64,000 bases of DNA from Akkermansia muciniphila (GCA_943331105.2 CALQKH020000001.1:248001-312000), one strand, 5' to 3'. Shown: positions 31,787 through 41,213, numbered from the stretch's first letter. Numbers and translations: made by a program. Notes: generated by a model from the letters alone, not told the origin.

Positions 31787-32926
31787 TCACTCCTGACCCG
31801 CAGGTGTCGCGTGTCGCACCAATGGCACAACGCGTTGCTGAGCCATGCGGGATTGAACCTGCGTGCGATCTTTCACATCCCCAGCCAATTGTCCACAAGC
31901 TGCATCGATGTCATCCCCACGGGTTTTACGCACCGTGGTCACCAAACCAGCATCTTGCAGGTGCTTGGCAAAAGCCTGCACACGGGCATGGGGTGATCGC
32001 AGCAAGCCTGAGGCCGGAAACGGGTTGAAAGGAATCAGGTTGAATTTACAGCGCAAGCCTTGACGGGCGTGTTTTTGCACCAAATCGATCAATTGACTGG
32101 CATGCTCGACTTGGTCGTTGACACCATCCAGCATGCAGTATTCAAAAGTGATGAAGTCGCGAGGCGCGTGGGCCAGGTAACCAATGCAAGCCTGCATGAG
32201 TTCAGCAAGCGGGTATTTGCGGTTGAGAGGCACCAAGTTGTCGCGAAGCGCATCATTGGGTGCATGCAAAGAAACTGCCAAGGCGACCGGGCAATCGCCC
32301 GACAACCGCTCGATCATGGGCACTACGCCCGACGTCGATACCGTCACGCGGCGGCGAGAGAGGCCATAACCATGGTCATCGAGCATGGCGCGCAAAGCTG
32401 GCACCAACGCCGAGTAGTTTTGAAGGGGTTCGCCCATGCCCATCATCACCACGTTGGAGATGACGCGGTCTGGCGTATTCAGGTGCTTACGTAAAAAATG
32501 CTCGGCAAACCACAACTGTGCAAGGATCTCACCCGTGGTGAGGTTGCGGCTGAAGCCTTGGTGACCTGTAGAGCAAAAGCGACAGCCGACTGCACAACCC
32601 GCTTGAGAAGAGATACACAGAGTGCCCCGGTCGTCTTCGGGAATGAACACAGATTCGATGGCATTGCCATCGCCGACATCGAACAACCACTTGATGGTGC
32701 CGTCGGTTGAAATGTGTTGGCTGATGACAGGCAATGCCGAGATGTGGGCATGAGCCTGGAGTTTTTGGCGCAGTGATTTGGCCAAGTCGCTCATATGATC
32801 GAAATCCGCAGCGCCCCGCTGGTGAATCCAGCGAAACAACTGGGTGGCCCTGAAGCGCTTTTCGCCCAGCCCCTCGCAAAAAACGGCCAAACCATCCAGA
32901 TCAAACTCAAGAAGGTTGGCCGTCAT
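31787..32926 (-). CDS. rlmN: 23S rRNA (A2503)/tRNA (A37) C2-methyltransferase RlmN
   Basis: RlmN is a radical-SAM methyltransferase. The 379-residue protein has the cluster motif [11 protein letters not shown] (C-x3-C-x2-C), GMGEPLQNY, and the C-terminal catalytic-Cys region [17 protein letters not shown]. The ATG chosen ([13 protein letters not shown]) is preferred over a TTG nine codons upstream, although no strong Shine-Dalgarno is seen at either. It follows ndk by 32 bases. Confidence 0.97.
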   Translation of the reverse strand: MTANLLEFDLDGLAVFCEGLGEKRFRATQLFRWIHQRGAADFDHMSDLAKSLRQKLQAHAHISALPVISQHISTDGTIKWLFDVGDGNAIESVFIPEDDRGTLCISSQAGCAVGCRFCSTGHQGFSRNLTTGEILAQLWFAEHFLRKHLNTPDRVISNVVMMGMGEPLQNYSALVPALRAMLDDHGYGLSRRRVTVSTSGVVPMIERLSGDCPVALAVSLHAPNDALRDNLVPLNRKYPLAELMQACIGYLAHAPRDFITFEYCMLDGVNDQVEHASQLIDLVQKHARQGLRCKFNLIPFNPFPASGLLRSPHARVQAFAKHLQDAGLVTTVRKTRGDDIDAACGQLAGDVKDRTQVQSRMAQQRVVPLVRHATPAGQE

Positions 32927-32958
32927 GGGGGTCGGGACGGGCGAAAGCCGCAAAGCGA

Positions 32959-33384
32959 TCAGCGTGCGTAAACGTTCAAGCCAGCGAAGAAGAAAGCGAT
33001 TTCAACTGCGGCTGTTTCAGGGGCGTCGGAACCATGCACAGCGTTGGCGTCGATGCTGTCAGCAAAATCGGCGCGGATCGTGCCCGCATCGGCTTTCTTG
33101 GGGTCGGTAGCGCCCATCAGATCACGGTTTTTGGCAATCGCGTTCTCACCTTCGAGGGCTTGAATCATGACCGGGCCGGAGATCATGAAATCAACCAAAT
33201 CTTTGAAGAAAGGACGTGCTTTGTGCACACCGTAAAACTGCTCTGCTTCGCCACGCGACAGGTGCACCATCTTGGCGGCCACAACCTTCAGGCCTGCTGC
33301 TTCAAAACGGGCATAGATTTGTCCGATAACGTTTTTGGCGACGGCGTCCGGCTTGATGATGGAGAGAGTGCGTTCGATGGCCAT
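32959..33384 (-). CDS. ndk: Nucleoside diphosphate kinase
   Basis: Ndk equilibrates nucleoside di- and triphosphates. The 141-residue protein begins [20 protein letters not shown] and has the active-site His in [24 protein letters not shown] precedes the ATG by about eight bases. It is the first gene of the long leftward cluster, with a candidate promoter at 33407-33434. Confidence 0.98.
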   Translation of the reverse strand: MAIERTLSIIKPDAVAKNVIGQIYARFEAAGLKVVAAKMVHLSRGEAEQFYGVHKARPFFKDLVDFMISGPVMIQALEGENAIAKNRDLMGATDPKKADAGTIRADFADSIDANAVHGSDAPETAAVEIAFFFAGLNVYAR

Positions 33385-33406
33385 GATTTTTTCCTATTTC
33401 AAGAGT

Positions 33407-33434
33407 TTTATAAAGCAAATTTGCCTAGCAGCAA
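33407..33434 (-). promoter_or_regulatory. Candidate sigma-70 promoter for the ndk-led cluster
   Basis: On the minus strand TATAAA (33407-33412) is preceded, after 16 bases, by TTGCTG (33429-33434). The predicted start near 33400 gives a short leader with AGGA before the ndk ATG. The -35 matches the consensus only in its TTG; this is a pattern match. Confidence 0.4.
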
Positions 33435-33530
33435 AGCCAGATATTCTAACCTGAGTGTGTCCTGCAAAGGCCTCGACCCCGCCAAAGCAAGGGTCTCATG
33501 CCAGTGGGCAATTTCCATAGAAGAATCAAC

Positions 33531-34739
33531 TCAACGGCTGGTTTTGCTGCCGCCTCGTCCCCCACGCCCCGAACTACCCGGGACTTTTTTCAAACGGTTG
33601 AAGCTTTCAGCACCGATGTACTTGGCTTCATTTTTGGGGGCATCCGATTTGACATGCAAACCCGATCCACCGGGCGCTTGATTCGGCTTGGCCGCGGGTT
33701 TGGCTCTTGGTACAGCCGTGCCCGCACGCCCTTGACCACCGGTTCGCGGACGTCTGTCATTGCGGTTAGTCCGCGTCACAGGCTCGGTCACAGCGCGGGG
33801 GCGATCGGACGTTCCCGCCGCTCGCATCAAAGAACGGATGTCCGTCTCGTCCAGCTCCAGCCAAGCGCCTCGGCGCAAACCATGTGGCAGCACCATAGCG
33901 CCATAACGAATGCGGATCAAACGGCTGACCGCATGGCCTACGGACTCCATCATGCGGCGTACTTCCCGATTGCGTCCCTCAGAAATGGTGACGCGGTACC
34001 AACAGTTGGACCCCTCCCCGCCACCATCTTCAATCGATCCGAATTGCGCAGGGCCGTCTTCCAGCATGACGCCGTCCAGCAAGCGGTGCTTTTCGTCCTT
34101 GCTCAAGGCGCCCAGAACACGAACGGCGTACTCCCTCTCCAAACCAAAGCGGGGATGCATCAACTGATTGGCCAATTCACCGGAACTGGTGAACAACAAA
34201 AGCCCTTCCGTATTCAGGTCCAAACGGCCCACCGACTGCCATTTGCCATTTTGCAAACGTGGCAATTTGCGAAAAACAGAAGGACGGTTTTGCGGATCGT
34301 CGTGGCTGACGATTTCACCCGCAGGCTTGTGGTAAGCGATGACACGGGCAGGTGGCGGGTCAATGCGGATGCGAATCGGCTTGCCATCGACCTTGATCTG
34401 ATCACCGTATTGGACACGCTGGCCTACGTGAGCGGGTTCGTTGTTGACCGCAATCCGGCCTTCAGTGATCAGCTTTTCCATCTCGAGCCGAGACCCCATG
34501 CCCGCTTGGGCCAGCACTTTGTGCAACTTGGGAGAATCGGTTTGTGGTGCCAAAACTCGCTTGCCCAAATCTTCGGACAAGGCCTGAGCAACCTCTTCGT
34601 CATCGAATTGGCCAGACACCACATCGGCCAAGGCGATGGGCTTGAAAGAAACCTGCGGTTCTGGCGCCAAGGCGCTAGGCTTGCGTTTGGCGTAAACGCC
34701 AGCGTTGGGGTTCTGGTCGTTTGAAGAGTGATCGTTCAT
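33531..34739 (-). CDS. rluB: 23S rRNA pseudouridine synthase RluB
   Basis: RluB makes pseudouridine at position 2605 of 23S rRNA (E. coli numbering). The 402-residue protein has an acidic N-terminal extension and an S4 domain (LHKVLAQAGMGSRLEMEKLI). The catalytic motif is GRLDLNTEGLLLFT, and RNREVRRMMESVGHAVSRLI follows. The C-terminus is a basic Arg/Gly/Lys-rich tail ending SSGRGGRGGSKTSR, usual for RluB. The ATG overlaps the scpB stop as ATGA; scpB-rluB is a conserved pair. Confidence 0.95.
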   Translation of the reverse strand: MNDHSSNDQNPNAGVYAKRKPSALAPEPQVSFKPIALADVVSGQFDDEEVAQALSEDLGKRVLAPQTDSPKLHKVLAQAGMGSRLEMEKLITEGRIAVNNEPAHVGQRVQYGDQIKVDGKPIRIRIDPPPARVIAYHKPAGEIVSHDDPQNRPSVFRKLPRLQNGKWQSVGRLDLNTEGLLLFTSSGELANQLMHPRFGLEREYAVRVLGALSKDEKHRLLDGVMLEDGPAQFGSIEDGGGEGSNCWYRVTISEGRNREVRRMMESVGHAVSRLIRIRYGAMVLPHGLRRGAWLELDETDIRSLMRAAGTSDRPRAVTEPVTRTNRNDRRPRTGGQGRAGTAVPRAKPAAKPNQAPGGSGLHVKSDAPKNEAKYIGAESFNRLKKVPGSSGRGGRGGSKTSR

Positions 34740-35416
34740 GTGTTGGGGGTTTCATCCCCGTTCAGGGCGATTGTGGAGGCCGCATCGGGCACATGGGTGA
34801 GTGACGCCAAGTGAATTGGGGCGTCAGACAGGTCCTCGTCCAAAGACAAGCTCGCTTGCAAGGGGGCTTCTTCAAGCATGCTGGACAAAGCCGACATCTG
34901 CGGGTCAACCTGAGACAACAAAGGAAGCTGGTCCAAAGAAGCCAAGCCCAGGTCGTCTAAAAACTGACGCGTTGTGGCAAAAAGACTGGGGCGGCCCACC
35001 GTTTCTCGGTGACCGATCACTTCAACCCATCCCCGGTCTTCAAGTTGCTTGAGGATCTGAGAGCCAATCGTGACACCGCGGATGTCTTCCATGTCGCCAC
35101 GAGTGACAGGTTGACGGTAGGCAATGATGGCCAAGGTTTCGAGGACAGCTCGTGTGTATTTAGGGGGTTTTTCTGGGTGCAAACGATCTAGAAAAGACCG
35201 CAGCTCGGGTCGACTTTGGAAACGCCAACCGCTCGCCACATGGACCAACTCCAAGCCCTTGTGCGCCCATTCGAGTTCAATTTCTTGAAGCATCAACCGC
35301 AGGGTATCGGCCCCAAGCTCATCGTCGTACAAAACACGAAGATCGCGCAGGGACAGTGGCTGGCCTGCAGTGAGCAGCGCCGCTTCCAGGACACGCTTGG
35401 CTTGCGCCATGTTCAT
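34736..35416 (-). CDS. scpB: Chromosome segregation/condensation protein ScpB
   Basis: ScpB is the winged-helix kite subunit of the SMC-ScpAB condensin. The 226-residue protein begins MNMAQAKRVLEAALLTAGQP. The tandem winged-helix core contains YTRAVLETLAIIAYRQPVTR and ILKQLEDRGWVEVIGHRETV, followed by GRPSLFATTRQFLDDLGL. The C-terminal tail after about residue 175 is acidic and probably disordered. No scpA is adjacent in this window. Coupled to rluB. Confidence 0.93.
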   Translation of the reverse strand: MNMAQAKRVLEAALLTAGQPLSLRDLRVLYDDELGADTLRLMLQEIELEWAHKGLELVHVASGWRFQSRPELRSFLDRLHPEKPPKYTRAVLETLAIIAYRQPVTRGDMEDIRGVTIGSQILKQLEDRGWVEVIGHRETVGRPSLFATTRQFLDDLGLASLDQLPLLSQVDPQMSALSSMLEEAPLQASLSLDEDLSDAPIHLASLTHVPDAASTIALNGDETPNT

Positions 35417-35431
35417 GGTGTCGGTCTTTCG

Positions 35432-35455
35432 GAAAAAAACGCCTCACGGCGAGGT
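35432..35455 (-). terminator. Weak terminator-like hairpin between rluD and scpB
   Basis: On the minus strand a short GC stem (CGCC-GTGA-GGCG at 35440-35451) is followed by seven T. It sits about 90 bases beyond the rluD stop and 20 bases ahead of scpB. The stem is only four pairs in its clearest form. Confidence 0.3.
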
Positions 35456-35541
35456 TAGGGAATCAGCTGCCACCATGGTCAAACGCAGGCCTCAAGATTC
35501 GGCAAAACGTCAATGACTCAGACTGGGGATTCAAGCAACGC

Positions 35542-36570
35542 TTAGATTTCAGCTGCCAAATTGTAACTGAGGCCCAATGGATGCAATGCATCAGCCATGT
35601 CTTGTGGCCAGTCGGTTTGCAAATCGATGCTGTCGCCGGTGATGGGGTGGACGAAAGCCAAACGCCATGCATGCAGAGCTTGACGAGCCATGCCGCCCAA
35701 TGGCGTACCGCCGTAAACCCCATCGCCAATCAACGGGTGGCCGATGTGGGCCATGTGCACTCGAATTTGGTGTGTACGCCCCGTGTGCAAAGTGCAACGA
35801 ACCAGGCAGCAACGCTCACCTTGAGCCAGCAAATCAAGGGTCGTTGAAGCGGTTTTGCCCGATTGATGGGTCAAATCCACCACCGCCATGCGCAAGCGAT
35901 TGGTCGGATCTCTGCCAATGGCAGCATCCACATGCTTTTGGGCAGAACCTGTCCAGCTTTTATGGGCCATGGCCAGATATTGTCGGTGCACCTCACGGGC
36001 AGCAATTTGATCGACCAGCGCGTCCATGGCCTGTCGAGTTCGGGCCACCACCATCAAACCACTGGTGTCTTTGTCCAAACGGTGAACAATGCCAGCGCGA
36101 GGGACTTCGCTGGCTTTAGGGTCCAGAGCCAACAGGCCATTGAGCAAAGTGCCCCCCCAATTGCCAGGCGCAGGGTGCACCACCAAACCAGCAGGTTTGT
36201 GTATCACACGCAGGTGCTCATCCTCGAAAACCACATCAATGGGCATGGCTTCTGGCACAAAGGCCTGGGACTGAGGGGTTGCACGCAGTGTGATTTGTAA
36301 TTGGTGCCCCAAACGGACTTTGGCTGCTACCTTGGTGGTCACACGCCCTTCCACCAAGGCATCGCCTTGTTCAATCAATTGCTGCAAGTAGCTGCGTGAA
36401 AACTCAGGGACCAATTGCGCGAAAACACGGTCCAGCCTTTGACCGTGTAATGACGAAGGCACCAAAGCGTGGCGAACCTCATGGGTGGCCTCCACCAAGC
36501 GCTCTGCGTCGTCAAGCGCTTGACCTGTGTCTTCCAATTCGGGGTCGGTCGATATAATCAAAGTGTTCAA
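35542..36570 (-). CDS. rluD: 23S rRNA pseudouridine synthase RluD
   Basis: RluD modifies U1911, U1915 and U1917 of 23S rRNA (E. coli numbering). The 342-residue protein has an S4 domain (LDRVFAQLVPEFSRSYLQQL), catalytic HRLDKDTSGLMVVA with the key Asp, and TGRTHQIRVHMAHIGHPLIG. It is divergent from bamD with 19 bases between the starts, a common arrangement. The bamD -10 element appears to lie inside the first codons of this gene. Confidence 0.96.
   Translation of the reverse strand: MNTLIISTDPELEDTGQALDDAERLVEATHEVRHALVPSSLHGQRLDRVFAQLVPEFSRSYLQQLIEQGDALVEGRVTTKVAAKVRLGHQLQITLRATPQSQAFVPEAMPIDVVFEDEHLRVIHKPAGLVVHPAPGNWGGTLLNGLLALDPKASEVPRAGIVHRLDKDTSGLMVVARTRQAMDALVDQIAAREVHRQYLAMAHKSWTGSAQKHVDAAIGRDPTNRLRMAVVDLTHQSGKTASTTLDLLAQGERCCLVRCTLHTGRTHQIRVHMAHIGHPLIGDGVYGGTPLGGMARQALHAWRLAFVHPITGDSIDLQTDWPQDMADALHPLGLSYNLAAEI
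36553..36558 (+). promoter_or_regulatory. Consensus -10 (TATAAT) for bamD, inside the rluD 5' end
   Basis: A perfect TATAAT lies 31 bases before the bamD ATG, within the rluD start region on the opposite strand. No good -35 is found at the usual spacing; TTGACC at 36520 is 27 bases away. The proposed start is near 36565. Confidence 0.5.
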
Positions 36571-36589
36571 CAGATCAAGGGTGTTTTAG

Positions 36590-37399
36590 ATGCAAAGCTT
36601 CAGATTATCGACGGTTCTTGTCGGTCTTGTCATGGCTGCGGGACTTCTTCTTCTGAGCGGCTGCGCCAACAACCCCAAAGACCCCACTGCAGGCTGGACC
36701 CCTGAGAAAATTTACAGCGAAGCCCGCGACGAGGTCAACGCGGGTGCCTGGGACAAGGCGATTGGCTACTACGAAAAGCTTGAAGGTCGCGCCGCTGGAA
36801 CCGTTTTGGCTCAACAAGCTCAGATCGACAAAGCATATGCCCAGTACAAAACGGGCAGCAAAATCCAAGCTTTGGCCACTTTGGACAGGTTCATTCGCTT
36901 GCACCCCACCAGCCCAGCACTGGACTACGCCCTGTTTTTGAAAGGCTTGGTCAATTTCAACGATAACTTGGGAATGTTTTCTTTTTTGACTCGACAAGAC
37001 TTGTCAGAGCGTGACCAAAAAGCTGCCAAAGACTCTTATGAATCTTTTCTTGAGCTGATCACCCGATTCCCCGACTCCAAGTACAGTGCTGACGCTCGTC
37101 AGCGCATGACCCATGTGGTCAATTCTTTGGCTGCTTACGAAGTGCATGTGGCACGCTACTACGCCAAGCGCGGGGCTCATGTGGCCGCCATCAACCGGGC
37201 ACAACAAGCGATCATCGATTTCGAAGGTGTCCCGGCCATCGAAGAAGCCCTGGCCATTTTGGTCAAGTCGTATGACGCCATGGGCATGACGGTTTTGCGA
37301 GACGACGCATTGCGGGTATTGACCAAAAACTACCCTCAGTCGCCTTACCTTCCAGGCAATTCTCCATCCGGCACTAAAGCTTGGTGGCGTCTTTGGTGA
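36590..37399 (+). CDS. bamD: Outer membrane assembly lipoprotein BamD
   Basis: BamD is the essential TPR lipoprotein of the BAM complex. The 269-residue precursor has a signal peptide and lipobox (LLLLSGCANN, Cys25). TPR repeats follow: WTPEKIYSEARDEVNAGAWD, YAQYKTGSKIQALATLDRFI and SYESFLELITRFPDSKYSAD, with the BamD-type YALFLKGLVNFN. The 3' end overlaps the convergent helicase gene by 26 bases, so the last residues (SGTKAWWRLW) are encoded in DNA shared with the helicase stop. Confidence 0.95.
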   Translation: MQSFRLSTVLVGLVMAAGLLLLSGCANNPKDPTAGWTPEKIYSEARDEVNAGAWDKAIGYYEKLEGRAAGTVLAQQAQIDKAYAQYKTGSKIQALATLDRFIRLHPTSPALDYALFLKGLVNFNDNLGMFSFLTRQDLSERDQKAAKDSYESFLELITRFPDSKYSADARQRMTHVVNSLAAYEVHVARYYAKRGAHVAAINRAQQAIIDFEGVPAIEEALAILVKSYDAMGMTVLRDDALRVLTKNYPQSPYLPGNSPSGTKAWWRLW

Positions 37400-39491
37400 G
37401 CTGCTGCAAAGTCTCCAAAAAGGCTTTGTGATCATCTAAACGGCGCATCTCGGGCAGACCTCGTACCAAGCGCCGGCCATAGGACATGCCGACCAAACGG
37501 TTGTCGCACACCACCAAGATCCCTCGATCGGTTTCACTCCGTATCAAACGACCGGCTCCTTGTTTGAGCGATACAGCAGCTTCCGGCAAAGCGTGGTCGG
37601 CAAAAGCACTTTTGCCTTGTTGAGTCATGCGTTGGCTGCGGGCTTCGAACAAAGGATCACCGGGAGGAGGAAACGGCAGCTTATCGATCACCACCAGCTG
37701 CAAAGCATCACCGGGCACATCAAAACCCTCCCAAAACGAGGCGGATGCCACCAGCACACAGCCGCTGCGACCATGTGGATCACCCTGCCCACCTCCCTCA
37801 CGGAAACGCTCCATCAACCTGCGCTTGGGGCTTTGCCCTTGCACCAACACTTCTACGCTGGCATCGCACTGCGCCTGAAGATGTTCACCTATGCTTCGCA
37901 TCGCATGCAATGTGGTGGTCAACACCAAGGTTCGGCCTCCCAGAATGGCCAAAGCCTCTTGGACCAAACGGGCCACCTGCCCAGCATGACCTGCATCACC
38001 TGGGCGTGGCAAATGGGTGGGCACATACAGCGCCGCTTGGCTCGCATAGTCAAATGGACTGTTGACTTGCATGACCTCGGCAGAACCCAATCCACAAGGC
38101 TCGGTGAACCAACGCAAAGTGGGCTCGTCGCCCAATGTGGCCGAAGTAAAAATCCAAGCACGCTGACCCACGCTCGAAGGAGCGACATGGGACGCACTGT
38201 CCAAAGATGTATTCCTGGGATCTCCGGCCAGGAGAGCTTCTAAAGAATCGGGGTCGGCCAGTGGGCTTGCATCGTTGACTGGAGCGGCTGAAGCGGGCCG
38301 TGTCAGTGCCGAAAAAGACTGCGCAATGTCCAAAGGTGACTCGATCAGTCGCAGCTGCGCACTGACTTCTGCCCAGCGCACACCCTCCGGCTTGGGGGTG
38401 TCGGCAAACATGGCGGCACGCTGCATCAGCTCGCGGGCGCGATCCCCCAAGCGCTGAAAATCAGGTCCCAACTCGCTCACCATGTCCAAACCATTTTGCA
38501 TGTCTGCCAGCGCCTGTGTCACAGCCTGCATACCGGTGTTCCATTCGTCAGGGTCTACGCCTTCTGGCTGTTGGCCTGTCCAACGCAAACGCACGGCCCC
38601 TCGGTATATGCCAGCGGCCAAGCGCCAATCGCGGGCTGCTTTTTCTAAGCCAGCGCTCAAAGACTGCCAATCAACAAGACCACGCGCCAACTGCAAACCC
38701 GTGGCCAAAACGTCTCGCACCAACTCGTGCAGTTGCACCGTGGACAACTGCTGGCCTAAAAAATTCACCCCAATCTCGTTGAGTTGGTGGGCCTCGTCGA
38801 ACACTGTCACGCGTACCGTGGGCAACAACTCGGCCACACCCGACTCACGCACCGCCATGTCGGCAAAAAAAAGATGGTGATTGATGACCACCACGTCCGC
38901 CGCCATGGCCTCTTTGCGAGCCAGATTCACATGGCAGGCCCGGTAGCGGGGGCAGCTGGAACCTAAACAGTTGTCCCGGGTGGACGTCACCAGTGGCCAC
39001 AAAGGCGAACGCTCGTCCAAACCTGTCAATTCGGCCATGTCGCCCGTGCGCGTGGACTGCGACCAGGTCTCAATCTTGGCCAAGGCTTTTTGCGCGCCCG
39101 GTTGGGCTGATTCGGGGCTGTGACGCGCTTGCTCCATGCGGTGCAAACACAAATAGTTGGAGCGCCCTTTGAGCAAAGCCACGCGAATCGGCAAACCCAA
39201 GACCTCGATCAGACGGGGGATGTCACGCGAAAACAATTGGTCTTGCAAGGCTTTGGTCGCCGTGGACACCAAGGCCCTCTGGCCACTGAGCAAAACAGGC
39301 ACCAAATACGCATAAGTCTTACCCGTTCCCGTACCCGCCTCAACCACCAACTGCCCACCAGCTTGAACCGTTCGACTCACGGCCAAAGCCATGTCAGTTT
39401 GTCCCTGCCTAGCTTGGAAACCAGGAACAGCTCGGGCCAAGACACCTTGACTGGATAAGGTATCGACCACCCGCTGGTCAAGCAAGTTCAA
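37374..39491 (-). CDS. ATP-dependent DNA helicase, DinG/YoaA family (Fe-S)
   Basis: A superfamily 2, XPD-like 5'-3' helicase of 705 residues. Walker A is VEAGTGTGKTYAYLVP and the DEAH box is VFDEAHQLNE. Four cysteines that bind a [4Fe-4S] cluster are in YLCLHRM and NCLGSSCPRYRAC. C-terminal motif VI is LKQGAGRLIRSETDRGI. In E. coli YoaA and DinG act in replication-fork repair and R-loop removal. The size and the start QRVVDTLSSQGVLARAVPGF fit YoaA better than DinG. The ATG overlaps the next upstream gene's stop as ATGA. Confidence 0.92.
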   Translation of the reverse strand: MNLLDQRVVDTLSSQGVLARAVPGFQARQGQTDMALAVSRTVQAGGQLVVEAGTGTGKTYAYLVPVLLSGQRALVSTATKALQDQLFSRDIPRLIEVLGLPIRVALLKGRSNYLCLHRMEQARHSPESAQPGAQKALAKIETWSQSTRTGDMAELTGLDERSPLWPLVTSTRDNCLGSSCPRYRACHVNLARKEAMAADVVVINHHLFFADMAVRESGVAELLPTVRVTVFDEAHQLNEIGVNFLGQQLSTVQLHELVRDVLATGLQLARGLVDWQSLSAGLEKAARDWRLAAGIYRGAVRLRWTGQQPEGVDPDEWNTGMQAVTQALADMQNGLDMVSELGPDFQRLGDRARELMQRAAMFADTPKPEGVRWAEVSAQLRLIESPLDIAQSFSALTRPASAAPVNDASPLADPDSLEALLAGDPRNTSLDSASHVAPSSVGQRAWIFTSATLGDEPTLRWFTEPCGLGSAEVMQVNSPFDYASQAALYVPTHLPRPGDAGHAGQVARLVQEALAILGGRTLVLTTTLHAMRSIGEHLQAQCDASVEVLVQGQSPKRRLMERFREGGGQGDPHGRSGCVLVASASFWEGFDVPGDALQLVVIDKLPFPPPGDPLFEARSQRMTQQGKSAFADHALPEAAVSLKQGAGRLIRSETDRGILVVCDNRLVGMSYGRRLVRGLPEMRRLDDHKAFLETLQQLTKDATKL

Positions 39492-39721
39492 GCAGGCTCC
39501 TTGGGCATCAATCGGGCCTGCAGCGAGGCGATTTGGTCACGCAACGCCAAACGCCTTTTTTTCATACGCCGCAGGCTCAGATCATCTTGGTTTGCAGCTG
39601 TGGCCGATGCTTGGTCAATCAAGGCATCCAAATCGGCATGGGCCATTTGCCACTCGATCAATTGACGCTGGGGTGAGTGCAGATCAAACCCTGGCAATGC
39701 TGGCGGCGAACTGTCCATCAT
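39488..39721 (-). CDS. DUF465 (YdcH-like) small coiled-coil protein
   Basis: A 77-residue protein with the DUF465 core: MAHADLDALIDQASATAANQ and LSLRRMKKRRLALRDQIASL, predicted as two helices. Family function is unknown. It shares ATGA overlaps with both the helicase gene downstream and the hypothetical gene upstream. The second Met could also be the start, but the first gives the overlap. Confidence 0.8.
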   Translation of the reverse strand: MMDSSPPALPGFDLHSPQRQLIEWQMAHADLDALIDQASATAANQDDLSLRRMKKRRLALRDQIASLQARLMPKEPA

Positions 39722-40101
39722 GGCGTGCCCTGCTTGGCAGGCTGCTTGCCGAGCAAGCGCAGTTCACGCTGTTCTGACCGCCACTCACGCTCTCGAGCGT
39801 TCAAGACCAGCTCCTGCTGGGCCAACGGGTCAAGTGCTTGCCTGCGGATTCGACGGGACTCGATCAAACAAGCATTGACCGCAAACTTTTGCCAACACAG
39901 CACTTGTCGCTGCTCATCAGATTTCAAAATGGCATCACGTTGGACTGCCAAAGCCTGCCTTTGAAGTGCAATTTCTTGGGGTACGGTCTGAAGTTCTGAA
40001 TTGTCTGATGCTGCAGCCTCCAAGTTTTGAGCATGTGCCAAACCAAGCAGACCCCAAGCCGCAAACCAGACAGCCAGCCAAAACAGGCGAACGCGGATCA
40101 T
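39718..40101 (-). CDS. Periplasmic protein of unknown function with coiled coil
   Basis: I do not recognise this family. The 127-residue protein has a signal peptide (MIRVRLFWLAVWFAAWGLLG, cleavage near AHAQ). A mainly helical, Glu/Arg/Gln-rich mature region follows (IALQRQALAVQRDAILKSDE; LVLNAREREWRSEQRELRLL). Two cysteines (VLCWQKFAVNACL) could form a disulfide. It is joined by ATGA overlaps to zapE upstream and the DUF465 gene downstream. Confidence 0.75.
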   Translation of the reverse strand: MIRVRLFWLAVWFAAWGLLGLAHAQNLEAAASDNSELQTVPQEIALQRQALAVQRDAILKSDEQRQVLCWQKFAVNACLIESRRIRRQALDPLAQQELVLNAREREWRSEQRELRLLGKQPAKQGTP

Positions 40102-41213
40102 GTGAGGTTCGTGTCCACAGTTCGGTGTTCCAGCGCCAAAAATTCACTGGACTGCATTTCATGAAGACGCGACACCGTTCGGGGAAACTCATGGGACATG
40201 GGGCCAGCGGTGTAAAGCCCCTCGGGCGGCACGGCGGCCGACATGATGAGTTTGACCCTGCGGTCATACAGCACGTCGATCAACCAAGTGAATCGGCGTG
40301 CCTCGGATGCCATGCTGATCGGCATGAAAGGCACATTGCTCAGCAAAACGGTATGGTATTGGGTGGCGATTTCCAGGTAATCGTTTTGCGATCGAGGCCC
40401 CCCACAAATGGCCCTGAAATCAAACCAGACCACGTCGCCCGAACGACGCAGGGCCGTGATCTCACGGGCCTCGATGTGCAGCACGGGGCTTTCATCTGGG
40501 CCGGTCGCCAACCGGTTGAACGCATCGTTCATCTCCGTGTCGGCTTGATCTCCCAATGGAGTGTGGTAGAGCTTGACCATCTCTAAGGTTCTGCGGCGGT
40601 AGTCCGTGCCGTTGTCGACATTGAGCACCTGCATGCGCTCGTTCAGAAGCGCAATGGCAGGCAAGATCCGGTCGCGGTGCAAGCCGTCGGGGTAAAGACC
40701 GTTGGGTTCAAAGTTGGACGTGGTGACAAAGCCCACACCGTTGTCAAACAGCGCCACCAGAAGGCGGTGCAAGATCATGGCATCGGTGATGTCAGCCACA
40801 TGGAATTCATCAAAACAAATCAGCTGGTAACGCTTGGCCATGCGCTTGCCCAGCTCGTCCAAGGGGTTCACCGTACCTTGAATGGCCGTCAATTCGCGGT
40901 GAACCTCGCGCATGAATTCGTGAAAGTGCAAACGCGTTTTGCGCTCCACCGGCACAGCGGCAAAAAAGCAGTCCATCAAAAAGCTTTTACCTCGACCCAC
41001 CCCGCCAAACATATAAACCCCCTTGGGGATTTCCGGCCGGGAAAACAACTTGCCCAACAAGCCTGAGCGCTTGGATTTGTAGGTCGTCCACTCGCTGGCA
41101 CAGCGCTCCAAGGCGTCAATGGCTTTGAGCTGTGCTGGATCGCTCTGGTAATCACGCTTGAGCAACTCAGCTTCGTAAACTTCACGAACAGACATGGGCA
41201 GTGGACTCTTCAA
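40098..41213 (-). CDS. zapE: Cell division protein ZapE (AFG1-like ATPase)
   Basis: ZapE is an ATPase that associates with FtsZ late in division in E. coli. The 371-residue protein has Walker A in FGGVGRGKSFLMD (about 70-81), a conserved RLHFHEFMREVH, Walker B LICFDEFHVADI, and RFTWLIDVLYDRRVKLI. Two starts are possible (MKSP or, six codons later, MSVREVYEAELLKR). It follows the sucAB-lpd operon, a conserved neighbourhood in betaproteobacteria, but beyond a terminator. Confidence 0.95.
   Translation of the reverse strand: MKSPLPMSVREVYEAELLKRDYQSDPAQLKAIDALERCASEWTTYKSKRSGLLGKLFSRPEIPKGVYMFGGVGRGKSFLMDCFFAAVPVERKTRLHFHEFMREVHRELTAIQGTVNPLDELGKRMAKRYQLICFDEFHVADITDAMILHRLLVALFDNGVGFVTTSNFEPNGLYPDGLHRDRILPAIALLNERMQVLNVDNGTDYRRRTLEMVKLYHTPLGDQADTEMNDAFNRLATGPDESPVLHIEAREITALRRSGDVVWFDFRAICGGPRSQNDYLEIATQYHTVLLSNVPFMPISMASEARRFTWLIDVLYDRRVKLIMSAAVPPEGLYTAGPMSHEFPRTVSRLHEMQSSEFLALEHRTVDTNLT

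Noticed and set aside
36520..36525. TTGACC as -35 for bamD
   Set aside because: The spacing to TATAAT is 27 bases, too long for sigma-70.
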